Shown one piece after another: positions 24,754-32,265 of a stretch of DNA of 64,000 bases. Position 1 is the stretch's first letter. Each line of letters starts with the position of its first letter. The stretch lies in contig NZ_WOXT01000001.1 of the NCBI RefSeq assembly GCF_009740395.1, forward strand, positions 988,464 through 1,052,463, given 5' to 3'. A program made the translations under genes and the position numbers. Source of the stretch: Noviluteimonas gilva (GTDB lineage: Bacteria > Pseudomonadota > Gammaproteobacteria > Xanthomonadales > Xanthomonadaceae). Below the pieces are notes generated by a model. It was not told where the DNA came from, did no database searches, and worked only from the letters and a program-made list of their open reading frames with translations.

Positions 24754-26907
24754 ATGAGCACGGTGCGCCTCGAGGCGGTGAAGATGGACGACGCAGCGCA
24801 AGAGATCCCGATGCAGCCGGCGTCGGCGGACATCTGGGACAAGAAGTACCGCCTGAAGACGAAGTCGGGCGAGGCGATCGATGCCGACATCGACGGCACC
24901 TACCAGCGCGTGGCCAAGGCACTCGCCGAAGCCGAAGGCGCGCCGGAGAAGCAGAAGTACTGGCACGAGCGTTTCGTGTGGGCGCTGCGCCGCGGGGCGA
25001 TTCCCGCCGGCCGCATCACGTCCAACGCGGGCGCGCTGGAACACAAGCCGGCGACCTCGACGATCAACTGCACCGTCTCGGGCACGATCGAAGACTCGAT
25101 GGACGGCATCCTGGAGAAGGTCCACGAAGCGGGCCTGACGCTGAAGGCCGGCTGCGGCATCGGCTACGAATTCTCGACGCTGCGCCCGCGCGGCGCGTTC
25201 GTCGCCGGCGCCGGTGCGTACACGTCGGGCCCGATGTCCTTCATGGATATCTACGACAAGATGTGTTTCACCGTCTCCTCGGCCGGTGGCCGCCGCGGCG
25301 CGCAGATGGGCACCTTCGACGTCTCGCACCCCGACGTGAAGGACTTCATCCGCGCCAAGCGCGAAGACGGCCGCCTGCGCCAGTTCAACCTCTCGCTGCT
25401 GATCACCGACGGCTTCATGGAAGCGGTGGCCGACGACAGCGACTGGCCGCTCGTGTTCCCGATCAACATCAAGGAACAGGCCGACATCGACCTGGACGAC
25501 GCCGGCACGGTCGTCTGGCGCGACTGGCCGACGCACAAGAACTACATCGTGCGCGACGACGGCCTGGTGGCTTGCCGCATCTACGGCCACATCCGCGCGC
25601 GGCACCTGTGGGACATGATCATGGTCTCGACGTACGACTACGCCGAGCCGGGCTTCATCCTGATCGACCGCGTCAACGAGATGAACAACAACTGGTGGTG
25701 CGAGAACATCCGCGCGACCAACCCCTGCGGCGAGCAGCCGCTGCCGGCCTACGGCGCGTGCCTGCTGGGCTCGGTCAACCTCACCAAGTTCGTGCGCAAC
25801 CCCTTCACCGACCAGGCGCAGTTCGACTGGGAGGAATACAAGGAAGTGGTGCGCGTGTTCACTCGCATGCTCGACAACGTGGTCGAAGTGAACGGCCTGC
25901 CGCTCCAGCAGCAGCGCGACGAGATCATGCGCAAGCGCCGCCACGGCATGGGCTTTCTGGGCCTGGGCAGCACGATGACGATGCTGCGCATGAAGTACGG
26001 CTCGAAGGAGTCGTGCGAGTTCACCGACCGCATCGCCCGCGACATGGCGGTGGCCGGCTGGGAAATGGGCCTGACCCTCGCGAAGGAAAAGGGCGCCGCG
26101 CCGATCATGGAAGAGCGCTTCCCCGTCACCGCCGAGATGCTGCGCAAGCGCCCGGAAATGGTGGTCGATGGTTGGAAGATCGGCCAGGAAATCGAAGGCA
26201 AGGTGCTGCACGCCAAGTACTCGCGCTACATGCAGCGCGTGGCCGAAGTGGCGCCGGAGCTGGTCGAGGAACTCGCCGAAGTCGGCGCGCGCTTCACGCA
26301 CCATTCGTCGATCGCCCCGACCGGCACGATCTCGCTGTCGCTGGCCAACAACGCCTCCAACGGCATCGAGCCGTCGTTCGCGCACCACTACAGCCGCAAC
26401 GTGATCCGCGAAGGCAAGAAGACCAAGGAGAAGGTGGACGTCTACTCCTTCGAGCTGCTGGCCTACCGCGAACTCGTGAACGCCAAGGCCATGCCCTTCT
26501 CGGACGAAGCCGGCGCCAAGCTGCCTGACTACTTCATCTCGGCCGACGACATCTCGCCGAAGGAACACGTCGACGTGCAGGCCGCCGCCCAGAAGTGGGT
26601 CGACTCCTCGATCTCCAAGACGGCCAACGTCCCCACGGACTACCCGTACGAAGACTTCAAGGACATCTACCGCTACGCCCACGAGCAGGGCTTGAAGGGC
26701 TGCACCACGTTCCGCTTCAACCCCGCCGCCTTCCAGGGCGTGCTGGTCAAGGAAGCGGACCTGGAGAACACGACCTACCGTTTCGAGCTGGAAGACGGCT
26801 CGGTCCTGGAGGTCAAGGGCAACGAGCAGATCGAGTACGACGGCGAGATGCACACCGCCGCCAACCTGTTCGACGCGCTGAAGGAAGGCTACTACGGGAA
26901 GTTTTGA
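24754..26907 (+). CDS. nrdJ: Adenosylcobalamin-dependent (class II) ribonucleotide reductase, catalytic subunit NrdJa
   Basis: A 717-residue B12-dependent reductase that makes deoxyribonucleotides without oxygen. It has the N-terminal catalytic barrel with TINCTVSGT (first redox Cys), NPCGEQPLPAYGACLLGSVNL (radical Cys plus conserved Glu and Asn), and the PTGTISLSLANNASNGIEPSFA nucleotide-binding loop. The C-terminal cysteine tail expected in full-length NrdJ is not present; it is supplied by the separate NrdJb gene at 27581, as in split NrdJab of pseudomonads. Start ATG at 24754 has AAGGAG four to five bases upstream. A histone-like gene separates the two halves. Confidence 0.94.
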   Translation: MSTVRLEAVKMDDAAQEIPMQPASADIWDKKYRLKTKSGEAIDADIDGTYQRVAKALAEAEGAPEKQKYWHERFVWALRRGAIPAGRITSNAGALEHKPATSTINCTVSGTIEDSMDGILEKVHEAGLTLKAGCGIGYEFSTLRPRGAFVAGAGAYTSGPMSFMDIYDKMCFTVSSAGGRRGAQMGTFDVSHPDVKDFIRAKREDGRLRQFNLSLLITDGFMEAVADDSDWPLVFPINIKEQADIDLDDAGTVVWRDWPTHKNYIVRDDGLVACRIYGHIRARHLWDMIMVSTYDYAEPGFILIDRVNEMNNNWWCENIRATNPCGEQPLPAYGACLLGSVNLTKFVRNPFTDQAQFDWEEYKEVVRVFTRMLDNVVEVNGLPLQQQRDEIMRKRRHGMGFLGLGSTMTMLRMKYGSKESCEFTDRIARDMAVAGWEMGLTLAKEKGAAPIMEERFPVTAEMLRKRPEMVVDGWKIGQEIEGKVLHAKYSRYMQRVAEVAPELVEELAEVGARFTHHSSIAPTGTISLSLANNASNGIEPSFAHHYSRNVIREGKKTKEKVDVYSFELLAYRELVNAKAMPFSDEAGAKLPDYFISADDISPKEHVDVQAAAQKWVDSSISKTANVPTDYPYEDFKDIYRYAHEQGLKGCTTFRFNPAAFQGVLVKEADLENTTYRFELEDGSVLEVKGNEQIEYDGEMHTAANLFDALKEGYYGKF

Positions 26908-26988
26908 GGAACGTCTCGACTACTTGTTCACGCACGTGACGGGTATAGGATCGCGTTGTTCCACAAACCTGGCCAACGAGGAGCACCA

Positions 26989-27519
26989 ATGAGCAACGGC
27001 AACGGGGTCACGGCGACCCTTTCCAACGCCGCCGATACGGTGGTCGAGACCGCGAAGTCCGTCGCCAAGCGCGCGGGCAAGGCGGTGTCGGGCGCGAAGA
27101 AGACGGCATCCAACGCGGCCAAGTCCGCGAAGAAGGCCGTGACCAAGGCGAAGAAGAAGCTCACCGCGGCCAGCGCCGCGGCGAAGAAGGAAGCGGCGAC
27201 GCTCAAGCGCAAGGTGGCCGGCAAGAAGGCCGCCAAGAAGCGCGTCGCGAAGAAGACCACGCGCAAGACGGCCGCCAAGAAGGCGACGACCAAGCGCACG
27301 GTCAAGAAGGCCGCGAAGAAGGTCGGGCGGAAGGTTGCCGCGACCAAGCGCACGGTCAAGAAGGCGGCGAAGAAGGTCGGCCGCAAGGTCGCCGCCAAGA
27401 AGACGGCGACCAAGCGCGCGGTGAAGAAGACCGCACGCAAGGCGCCCGCCCGCAAGACCGCCGCCAAGAAGACCGGCGCTCGCAAGACCGCCCGCAAGAC
27501 GGCGCGCAAGAGCGCGTAA
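26989..27519 (+). CDS. Histone-H1-like Lys/Ala-rich DNA-binding protein
   Basis: A 176-residue protein composed mostly of Lys, Ala, Arg, Thr and Val. After a less basic first 30 residues come SAKKAVTKAKKKL-type helices and then an 18-residue direct repeat (TKRTVKKAAKKVGRKVAA, twice) and AARKTAAKKT-type tail. It resembles eukaryotic histone H1 C-terminal tails and bacterial HctB/AlgP-like proteins that bind DNA non-specifically. Start ATG at 26989 has GAGGAG upstream; a TATAGG -10-like box lies at 26944. A strong terminator follows it, yet it sits between nrdJa and nrdJb. Confidence 0.88.
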   Translation: MSNGNGVTATLSNAADTVVETAKSVAKRAGKAVSGAKKTASNAAKSAKKAVTKAKKKLTAASAAAKKEAATLKRKVAGKKAAKKRVAKKTTRKTAAKKATTKRTVKKAAKKVGRKVAATKRTVKKAAKKVGRKVAAKKTATKRAVKKTARKAPARKTAAKKTGARKTARKTARKSA

Positions 27520-27526
27520 GCGACAC

Positions 27527-27557
27527 GTCCCCTCCCGATTGCGGGAGGGGACTTTTT
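27527..27557 (+). terminator. Rho-independent terminator after the histone-like gene
   Basis: An 11-bp stem GTCCCCTCCCG/CGGGAGGGGAC with an ATTG loop followed by TTTTT. Because it stands 24 bases before the nrdJb start, nrdJb must rely on readthrough or on a promoter near AATCAATTTTAGAG. Confidence 0.92.
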
Positions 27558-27580
27558 CGAATCAATTTTAGAGAACGCAC

Positions 27581-28363
27581 ATGGCCGTCAAAATCGACAA
27601 GAAGATCAAGGGCTACGCCGTCATCACCGCCGACGACAAGGCACGCGAGGCGAAAGCCGAAGCCGTCGCCCGCGCCGCGGTGGAAGCGCAGCTCCCGACG
27701 GCCGACGTGATCCAGATGCACGAGCGCATCGAGCGCCCGGAAGTGCTGATCGGCAGCACCTACAAGATAAAGTCGCCGCTGGTCGAACACGCCATGTACG
27801 TGACGCTCAACGACATCGTGCTCAACGCCGGCACCGAACACGAACTGCGCCGCCCCTTCGAGATCTTCATCAACTCCAAGTCGATGGAGCACTTCCAGTG
27901 GATCGTCGCGCTCACGCGCATCATGTCGGCCGTGTTCCGCAAGGGCGGCGACGTGACGTTCCTGGTGGAAGAAATGAAAGCGGTGTTCGACCCGCGCGGT
28001 GGCTACTTCAAGGCCGGCGGCGTGTACATGCCGTCCCTGGTGGCCGAACTCGGCGCGATCGTCGAAGACCACATGAAGTCGATCGGCCTGATCCACGACC
28101 CCGAGATGAGCCCGGCGCAGCGCGCCCTCATCGCGGAAAAGCGCGCGGCTTACGAGAACCGCGGCTCAAAAAAAAACAATGAAGTGAGCCTGGGGCTTGC
28201 GACGGGTAGCGACGCACGCACCGAAGAAGTGATCGAAGTGACGGGCGATGGCGCGAGCTTTCCGCCTAGCGCGACGATGTGCCACAAGTGCAGTGCGAAG
28301 GCTGTGGTGATCATGGATGGGTGTGCGACTTGTCTCAACTGCGGCTATAGCAAGTGCGGGTGA
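27581..28363 (+). CDS. nrdJb: NrdJb: C-terminal (TSCPD-type) part of class II ribonucleotide reductase
   Basis: A 260-residue protein equivalent to the C-terminal part of NrdJ. The TSCPD-like region is seen in MYVTLNDIVLNAGTEHELRRPFEIFINSKS and the tail carries paired cysteines (MCHKCS, CATCLNCGYSKCG), expected to re-reduce the catalytic disulfide or bind zinc. Between the two parts codons 196-199 contain a run of nine adenines (28168-28176), unusual in this high-GC genome; gain or loss of one A creates a stop within six codons and removes the cysteine tail. Split NrdJa/NrdJb enzymes are known from Pseudomonas. Confidence 0.88.
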   Translation: MAVKIDKKIKGYAVITADDKAREAKAEAVARAAVEAQLPTADVIQMHERIERPEVLIGSTYKIKSPLVEHAMYVTLNDIVLNAGTEHELRRPFEIFINSKSMEHFQWIVALTRIMSAVFRKGGDVTFLVEEMKAVFDPRGGYFKAGGVYMPSLVAELGAIVEDHMKSIGLIHDPEMSPAQRALIAEKRAAYENRGSKKNNEVSLGLATGSDARTEEVIEVTGDGASFPPSATMCHKCSAKAVVIMDGCATCLNCGYSKCG

Positions 28364-28411
28364 GGAAAACGCTATCGCGCCCCAGGTGCGGAACGGATTA
28401 AGGGGCGCCGA

Positions 28412-29236
28412 ATGAGCGAAGTAGAAGGAACCCTTCAAAGCCTTCTGGGCTCACTGCAATCGCATTTTACTGACCGATTAAAAAGCCCCTTTGGTGGGGC
28501 TTTTATCGTTGCGTGGCTCGCCGTGAACTGGAAAGCCATCCTTATTCTCGCGTTCTCAGATACCTCAATCGAAGCGAGAACATTTCTTACGTCGTCGTTT
28601 TATCTAACCCAAAGCAACGTGCTGTGGAAGCCGCTGGCCTACGCATGCTTGGGCGTTCTCGGGTACTACGCTATTGCCACTGTTTTCGTCGCGTTCTACG
28701 AAGTCTATGGCTTGATGAGGCGTTGGGTGGAGCGCAAGTTTGACAGCTACCGGTGGGTTGACCCCACGACATACATAGCGACAAAGAAGGCGACAAATAA
28801 GCAGATTTCCGAGTTGTCGGAACTCGCGTCGGATCGAATGGATCGCGTCGAAGAACTACAGGCCGCCGCAAGTCTTGCGGAGGCCGGCCGCAAGGAAGCT
28901 GAGGGAAAGCTTCAGCTATCCGTTGCGGAAGTTGCTGAACTAGCAGATCGGTATGCCGGCGCTCAAGACTCAGTTATCAGCCTGAGGTCGAGCCTAGCCA
29001 AAGCAGAGAAAAACGAGAGTATTGCCGATCAAAAGGCAGCAGCTGCAAAAACTCTTGCCCTTCAGCTTGAAGAGATCGCGCAAAGACTGTCGCATCTACT
29101 TGAGACGCAGCTTGAGCCCCCGTTGGTGTCGATAGCCACGCTCAAGAGGCCAGACCAAGCCAGCGATAAGCTGCGTCAGGTTGAAGAATTGAAGGCGATT
29201 AGGGAAAAGGTAAGCAAAAGCTTGGCCAACCTTTAA
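28412..29236 (+). CDS. Membrane-anchored coiled-coil protein of unknown function, foreign base composition
   Basis: A 274-residue protein not recognised as a named family. Residues about 28-50 (FIVAWLAVNWKAILILAFSD) and 75-98 (YACLGVLGYYAIATVFVAFY) are membrane segments; from about 125 to 225 follows an Ala/Glu/Lys-rich coiled coil (LSELASDRMDRVEELQAAAS). The N-terminal HFTDRLKSPFGGAFIVAWLAVNWK pattern recalls a set of uncharacterised membrane proteins with R-L-x-S-P-x-G-x-F-I-x-x-W. Codon use is much less GC-biased than in flanking genes, pointing to recent acquisition. It is the first gene of an accessory region. Confidence 0.75.
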   Translation: MSEVEGTLQSLLGSLQSHFTDRLKSPFGGAFIVAWLAVNWKAILILAFSDTSIEARTFLTSSFYLTQSNVLWKPLAYACLGVLGYYAIATVFVAFYEVYGLMRRWVERKFDSYRWVDPTTYIATKKATNKQISELSELASDRMDRVEELQAAASLAEAGRKEAEGKLQLSVAEVAELADRYAGAQDSVISLRSSLAKAEKNESIADQKAAAAKTLALQLEEIAQRLSHLLETQLEPPLVSIATLKRPDQASDKLRQVEELKAIREKVSKSLANL

Positions 29237-29270
29237 CTCGCACAGGTCGCTGGCGGTCACTGAATCGGCA

Positions 29271-29572
29271 GACCCCAAGAAAGTATCCAGGGTGATCGCT
29301 GCATTCTCTAGAGGCAATCGACCACTTCTCCGAGGTCATCGACACAGTCTCCGGAGTCACTCGATTACGTGTCCGGAGTTGTCGCCAGAGTTTCCGAAGA
29401 TGCTCGACCATGTGTTCGGAGGAGTCGCCAAGTCTCCGAAGGCACTCAACCAGGTATCCAGAGTCATCGACGCAGGCTCCGGAGACACTCGACCACGTGT
29501 TCGAAGTCGCCGCCGACGTCTCCGAAGACACTCGACCACGCCTCCGGAATCATCGCCAACGTCTCGGCATAC
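29271..29572 (+). repeat. Degenerate 43-bp tandem repeat array
   Basis: About six to seven contiguous copies of a 42-43 bp unit of the form CACTCGACCACGTGTTCGGA-(GTCGTCGCCAACGTCTCCGAAGA). Unit starts can be read at 29316, 29359, 29402, 29444, 29487 and 29530; an earlier degenerate copy begins near 29271. The period is not a multiple of three, so it is unlikely to encode one repeated peptide. No unique spacers separate the units. It fills the 480-base gene-free gap before 29720. Confidence 0.75.
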
Positions 29573-29719
29573 GTCGTCGAAGTGTTTCCAGGCCTCGCAG
29601 TCCCGTCGCAAACACCACACATCCCCTCACAAGATCCCAAACACCTTGCCCCCAGGAACAATTACGTCCCTTCGCCCCTGAGCGAAGACTCCGTCCTACG
29701 CCACAGACGGAGATTTCCC

Positions 29720-30205
29720 ATGTCGCAGCAACAAAACCTCGCGTCCATGACGGTCACGAAGGAAACGCAGGCCACGATCCTCGCGTTGATCGCGCAGATC
29801 CGACAGCTGCTTCCGGGGCTGTTGTCGCTCTCGGTCGACCAGCGGCGTTCGCTTCAGCTGTTCGGGCCGGCCAGCCAGAACTACGGGCGCCTGGCGCTGG
29901 TGACGATCGCGCAGAACCTGCACCTTCTGCCGCGGGGCATCGACATCGATGCGGCGTTCGCCGACCTGGAGGCGCGCGACAACCTGGTGCCTATCCTCAC
30001 GGCGGTGCAGCAGCTCGTCGAAGAGCTCGACGACACGATCGCCGCGCTCGGCAGCGATGTCATGGTGGTCGCCAATCAGTCGTATGGCGTGATGAATGCC
30101 GCCGGCGGCGACGCGGGGCTCGACGAAGCGCTCAAGGAGCTGCGGTTGCGCCATCGCAAGACGCGCAAGAAGTCAGAAAAACCTGAAGGCGAATCCGAAG
30201 CGTGA
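29720..30205 (+). CDS. Conserved hypothetical helical protein
   Basis: A 161-residue protein, predicted all-helical and cytoplasmic, with QATILALIAQIRQLLPGLLSLSVDQRRSL near the start and a basic tail (LRLRHRKTRKKSEK). Recurrent families with an IRxxLPxLxxLxxxxR opening and a central VDDTxxAxGSDxxxxAxxxY segment exist with no assigned function; similarity is by eye only. Start ATG at 29720 lies directly downstream of the tandem repeat array. Longer in-frame readings upstream run through the repeats and look non-coding. Confidence 0.7.
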   Translation: MSQQQNLASMTVTKETQATILALIAQIRQLLPGLLSLSVDQRRSLQLFGPASQNYGRLALVTIAQNLHLLPRGIDIDAAFADLEARDNLVPILTAVQQLVEELDDTIAALGSDVMVVANQSYGVMNAAGGDAGLDEALKELRLRHRKTRKKSEKPEGESEA

Positions 30206-30219
30206 AGTGATCGGTCTGT

Positions 30220-30273
30220 TGGATCGTGCGTCTGTGTCTAGTTCCGCGTTGAAGGTAGCAGGCGCACGATCCA
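30220..30273 (+). repeat. 11-bp inverted repeat with 32-base spacer
   Basis: Arms TGGATCGTGCG (30220-30230) and CGCACGATCCA (30263-30273) are perfectly complementary. It lies 15 bases past the preceding stop, within the 251-base gap, and no T-tract follows. It could form a structured RNA or an operator pair. Confidence 0.5.
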
Positions 30274-30408
30274 CTTCGGAGTTTCAAATCTCCTCAGCTC
30301 GCGATTGCTTCAACGCATGCCCTCTGCGTCGGGAGGGGGCGAATACAAGACCTCGCAAGAGGGAATCAGTCCACCGGATCGCGTGCTGCCGGATTTGAAC
30401 CTCCCGAC

Positions 30409-30433
30409 ACCTTGCGTCGCTTCGACGCAAGGT
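30409..30433 (+). promoter_or_regulatory. Leader hairpin before the small XAC0095-like gene
   Basis: An 11-bp perfect stem ACCTTGCGTCG/CGACGCAAGGT with a CTT loop ends about 10 bases before the GGAGGAGG ribosome-binding site of the gene at 30457. Position suggests influence on translation or mRNA stability. Confidence 0.5.
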
Positions 30434-30456
30434 TCACTTCACTGGAGGAGGTTGCC

Positions 30457-30738
30457 ATGTCGCTTGCCACGGCTGCGCCGCAGCGCGCGCCCACCGTTTA
30501 CGCCCTTCCCGAGTCCGCGCACATCGAGTTGGTGCAGATGCGCAATCATTTGCAGCTGATGGCGCAGCTCACCGAACTTGGTTCCGGCGCGATCGGCCCG
30601 GATGCACGGCTGCGACCCGAGGCGCTCGGGTGGTGGTTCTCGCGGTTGCAGCGGGATATCGATGCGGTCATTTCGGCGAGTTCGTTCTGCATTGAACTCG
30701 CGAACGCGCATGCTGCTTCGTGCAGCCACGACACCTGA
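30457..30738 (+). CDS. Small hypothetical protein, possibly XAC0095-like
   Basis: A 93-residue protein beginning MSLATAAPQRAPTVYALPES, with the core IELVQMRNHLQLMAQLTELG and ALGWWFSRLQRDIDAVI. The 'ALPESAHxELVxMRxHLxxxAxLT' shape resembles short XAC0095-type proteins of xanthomonads, which have no known function; this is a tentative match by eye. It has a strong GGAGGAGG ribosome-binding site and a leader hairpin. Confidence 0.65.
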   Translation: MSLATAAPQRAPTVYALPESAHIELVQMRNHLQLMAQLTELGSGAIGPDARLRPEALGWWFSRLQRDIDAVISASSFCIELANAHAASCSHDT

Positions 30739-30901
30739 AGGTTGCAACGCGCGCTTTCGTCTCGCCCGTCATCTGATCGCGCTCACGCGCGCATTTCCCG
30801 ACAGAGTGAGCAACGCGTAGGCGATTGGCTTTGATAGCGTAAGTCACAGGCTGCGGGGGCAGGCCTGTCGGCATCCCACAGTCAGAAATGAGGAACGCCT
30901 A

Positions 30902-31420
30902 ATGGTCTTGCTCGATGCAAGCGCCGCGCTCCATCGCAATGGAGACATCGTGCCCCCACCGGAACGCGCCATGCCTTCAGCCCGCGAAGTCGCGAAGTAT
31001 TTCCTGCTCCTCGCCGAAGAAGAGGATCTGGTTTCCAACCACAAGCTGCAGAAGCTCTTGTATTACGCGCAGGGTTTTCACCTGGCGATGTATAGGACCC
31101 CGCTCTTTCGAGAGGCGCTGATCGCATGGAACTCCGGTCCCGCGGTGCCCGAGGTGTGGAAGGAGTACGAGGAGTACGGTTTGGGTGCCCTTCCGCGCAG
31201 TTGGGTGGATCTCGACGCGTTTACGACGCGCGAAGCCGGTGTCATCAAGGATGTCTATACGGCCTACGGCCAGTTCGCCGCATGGGTACTGCGAGACCTT
31301 GTCCATGGCGAATCGCCGTTCACCAGCACGCCGCACCATGGCGTTATCTCCCACAAGAAGCTGGCGGCCTACTTTGTCCATCACCTGTTGGACGATCCCG
31401 ATGACGCTCCGCCCGCCTAA
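30902..31420 (+). CDS. Panacea (DUF4065/SocA-like) antitoxin
   Basis: A 172-residue protein with the Panacea domain: AREVAKYFLLLAEEEDLVSN, HKLQKLLYYAQGFHLAMY, LFREALIAWNSGPAVPEVWKEY. Panacea proteins neutralise diverse toxins encoded beside them and some act as proteolytic adaptors (SocA). The gene overlaps the next one by 20 bases, a typical toxin-antitoxin arrangement. Start ATG at 30902 has GAGGAA upstream; an internal ATG at 30971 (MPSAREVAKYF) would also give the full domain. Confidence 0.88.
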   Translation: MVLLDASAALHRNGDIVPPPERAMPSAREVAKYFLLLAEEEDLVSNHKLQKLLYYAQGFHLAMYRTPLFREALIAWNSGPAVPEVWKEYEEYGLGALPRSWVDLDAFTTREAGVIKDVYTAYGQFAAWVLRDLVHGESPFTSTPHHGVISHKKLAAYFVHHLLDDPDDAPPA

Positions 31421-31808
31421 GGCCCGACGGGGTGGGCGATTGGACGCAAGGGACCCCAAAGCGAAGGTGCCTGCACTGGGATATCCCGTGTTCTGCCTGC
31501 GGCACTTGCAGGCGGGTTACGACATCGAGGACCTCCAATCCGAAGACCAATGCCTCCTCATCAAACGATTGCGGCACCTGAGCAAGATGGAATGGGGCTC
31601 GGTGGTCAATGCGCCCAGGCATGGTGCCGGCAAGGAGAACATCCACCGCAATTCGATTCGCGTGGCATTTCCATCGGCCGTCGACGTCGACGAAACGCTT
31701 TGGGCGCTGCGCTATGCACGAAGAAAGGCGATGGTGGGCTGGCGCCGCGGTGATGTCTTCCACGTCGTGTGGATCGATCACGACTTCAGCGTCTATCGCC
31801 ATGGGTAG
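31401..31808 (+). CDS. Putative toxin of a Panacea-type toxin-antitoxin pair
   Basis: A 135-residue protein with a basic N-terminus, then PVFCLRHLQAGYDIEDL, LLIKRLRHLSKMEWGSV, and a C-terminal MVGWRRGDVFHVVWIDHDFSVYRHG. The W-x-x-V, basic middle and F-H-V-V-W-I-D strand near the end suggest a compact RelE-like ribonuclease fold, but this is by eye. Its start codon lies inside the Panacea gene (20-base overlap), so production is coupled to the antitoxin. Toxicity and mechanism are inference. Confidence 0.72.
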   Translation: MTLRPPKARRGGRLDARDPKAKVPALGYPVFCLRHLQAGYDIEDLQSEDQCLLIKRLRHLSKMEWGSVVNAPRHGAGKENIHRNSIRVAFPSAVDVDETLWALRYARRKAMVGWRRGDVFHVVWIDHDFSVYRHG

Positions 31809-31850
31809 TCGGTAGGATGCGCGACATGCACTTCACCCGCGTCCATCACC

Positions 31851-32249
31851 ATGCCCAATAGTGTCGTCATCCTGATCGCCATCGTCTGGATCGCCCTGAT
31901 GGTGGTCGTCGGAACCAGGCAGCGGCGTATCGACATGGCCCGCTTGCGTGCGTCGTTCGATGCCTTGCGCTTCGAAACTGCGGAAGGCGTGGTCGCTGGC
32001 GACAAGCTGCTGGTGGTGAAGGAGGTAGCGTTCGAGAAGAGCCGCGAAGGCAGCATGTCGCTGCGTTCGCGCATGGGCGAGACGTTCTGGTACTGCGTCG
32101 GCCCCGGCCAGAGCTACTGGGTCGCGATGCCCATGCGCATGCCGCGCAAGGGTCCGATCGAGTGGGTCGTGCACCCGCTCAGCGAAGAGCGCATGCGGGC
32201 TGCGCTCTCGGGGGATCGCCAGGCTTCGGCCATGGCGTTCGGCGCCTGA
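31851..32249 (+). CDS. Small membrane protein of unknown function
   Basis: A 132-residue protein with one N-terminal membrane helix (VVILIAIVWIALMVVVG, about 5-21) and a soluble C-terminal domain with FWYCVGPGQSYWVAMP and EWVVHPLSEERMRAAL. No known domain recognised. It stands alone between the toxin gene and a convergent SnoaL-like gene. Confidence 0.72.
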   Translation: MPNSVVILIAIVWIALMVVVGTRQRRIDMARLRASFDALRFETAEGVVAGDKLLVVKEVAFEKSREGSMSLRSRMGETFWYCVGPGQSYWVAMPMRMPRKGPIEWVVHPLSEERMRAALSGDRQASAMAFGA

Positions 32250-32265
32250 CGACTTCGCAACGGAC

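Noticed and set aside
24274-26853. 859-codon open frame antisense to nrdJa
   Set aside because: A high-GC shadow; the plus-strand frame is a full class II reductase and the antisense product shows no family features or ribosome-binding site.
29271-29572. CRISPR array
   Set aside because: Repeat units are contiguous and degenerate, with no unique spacers and no cas genes.
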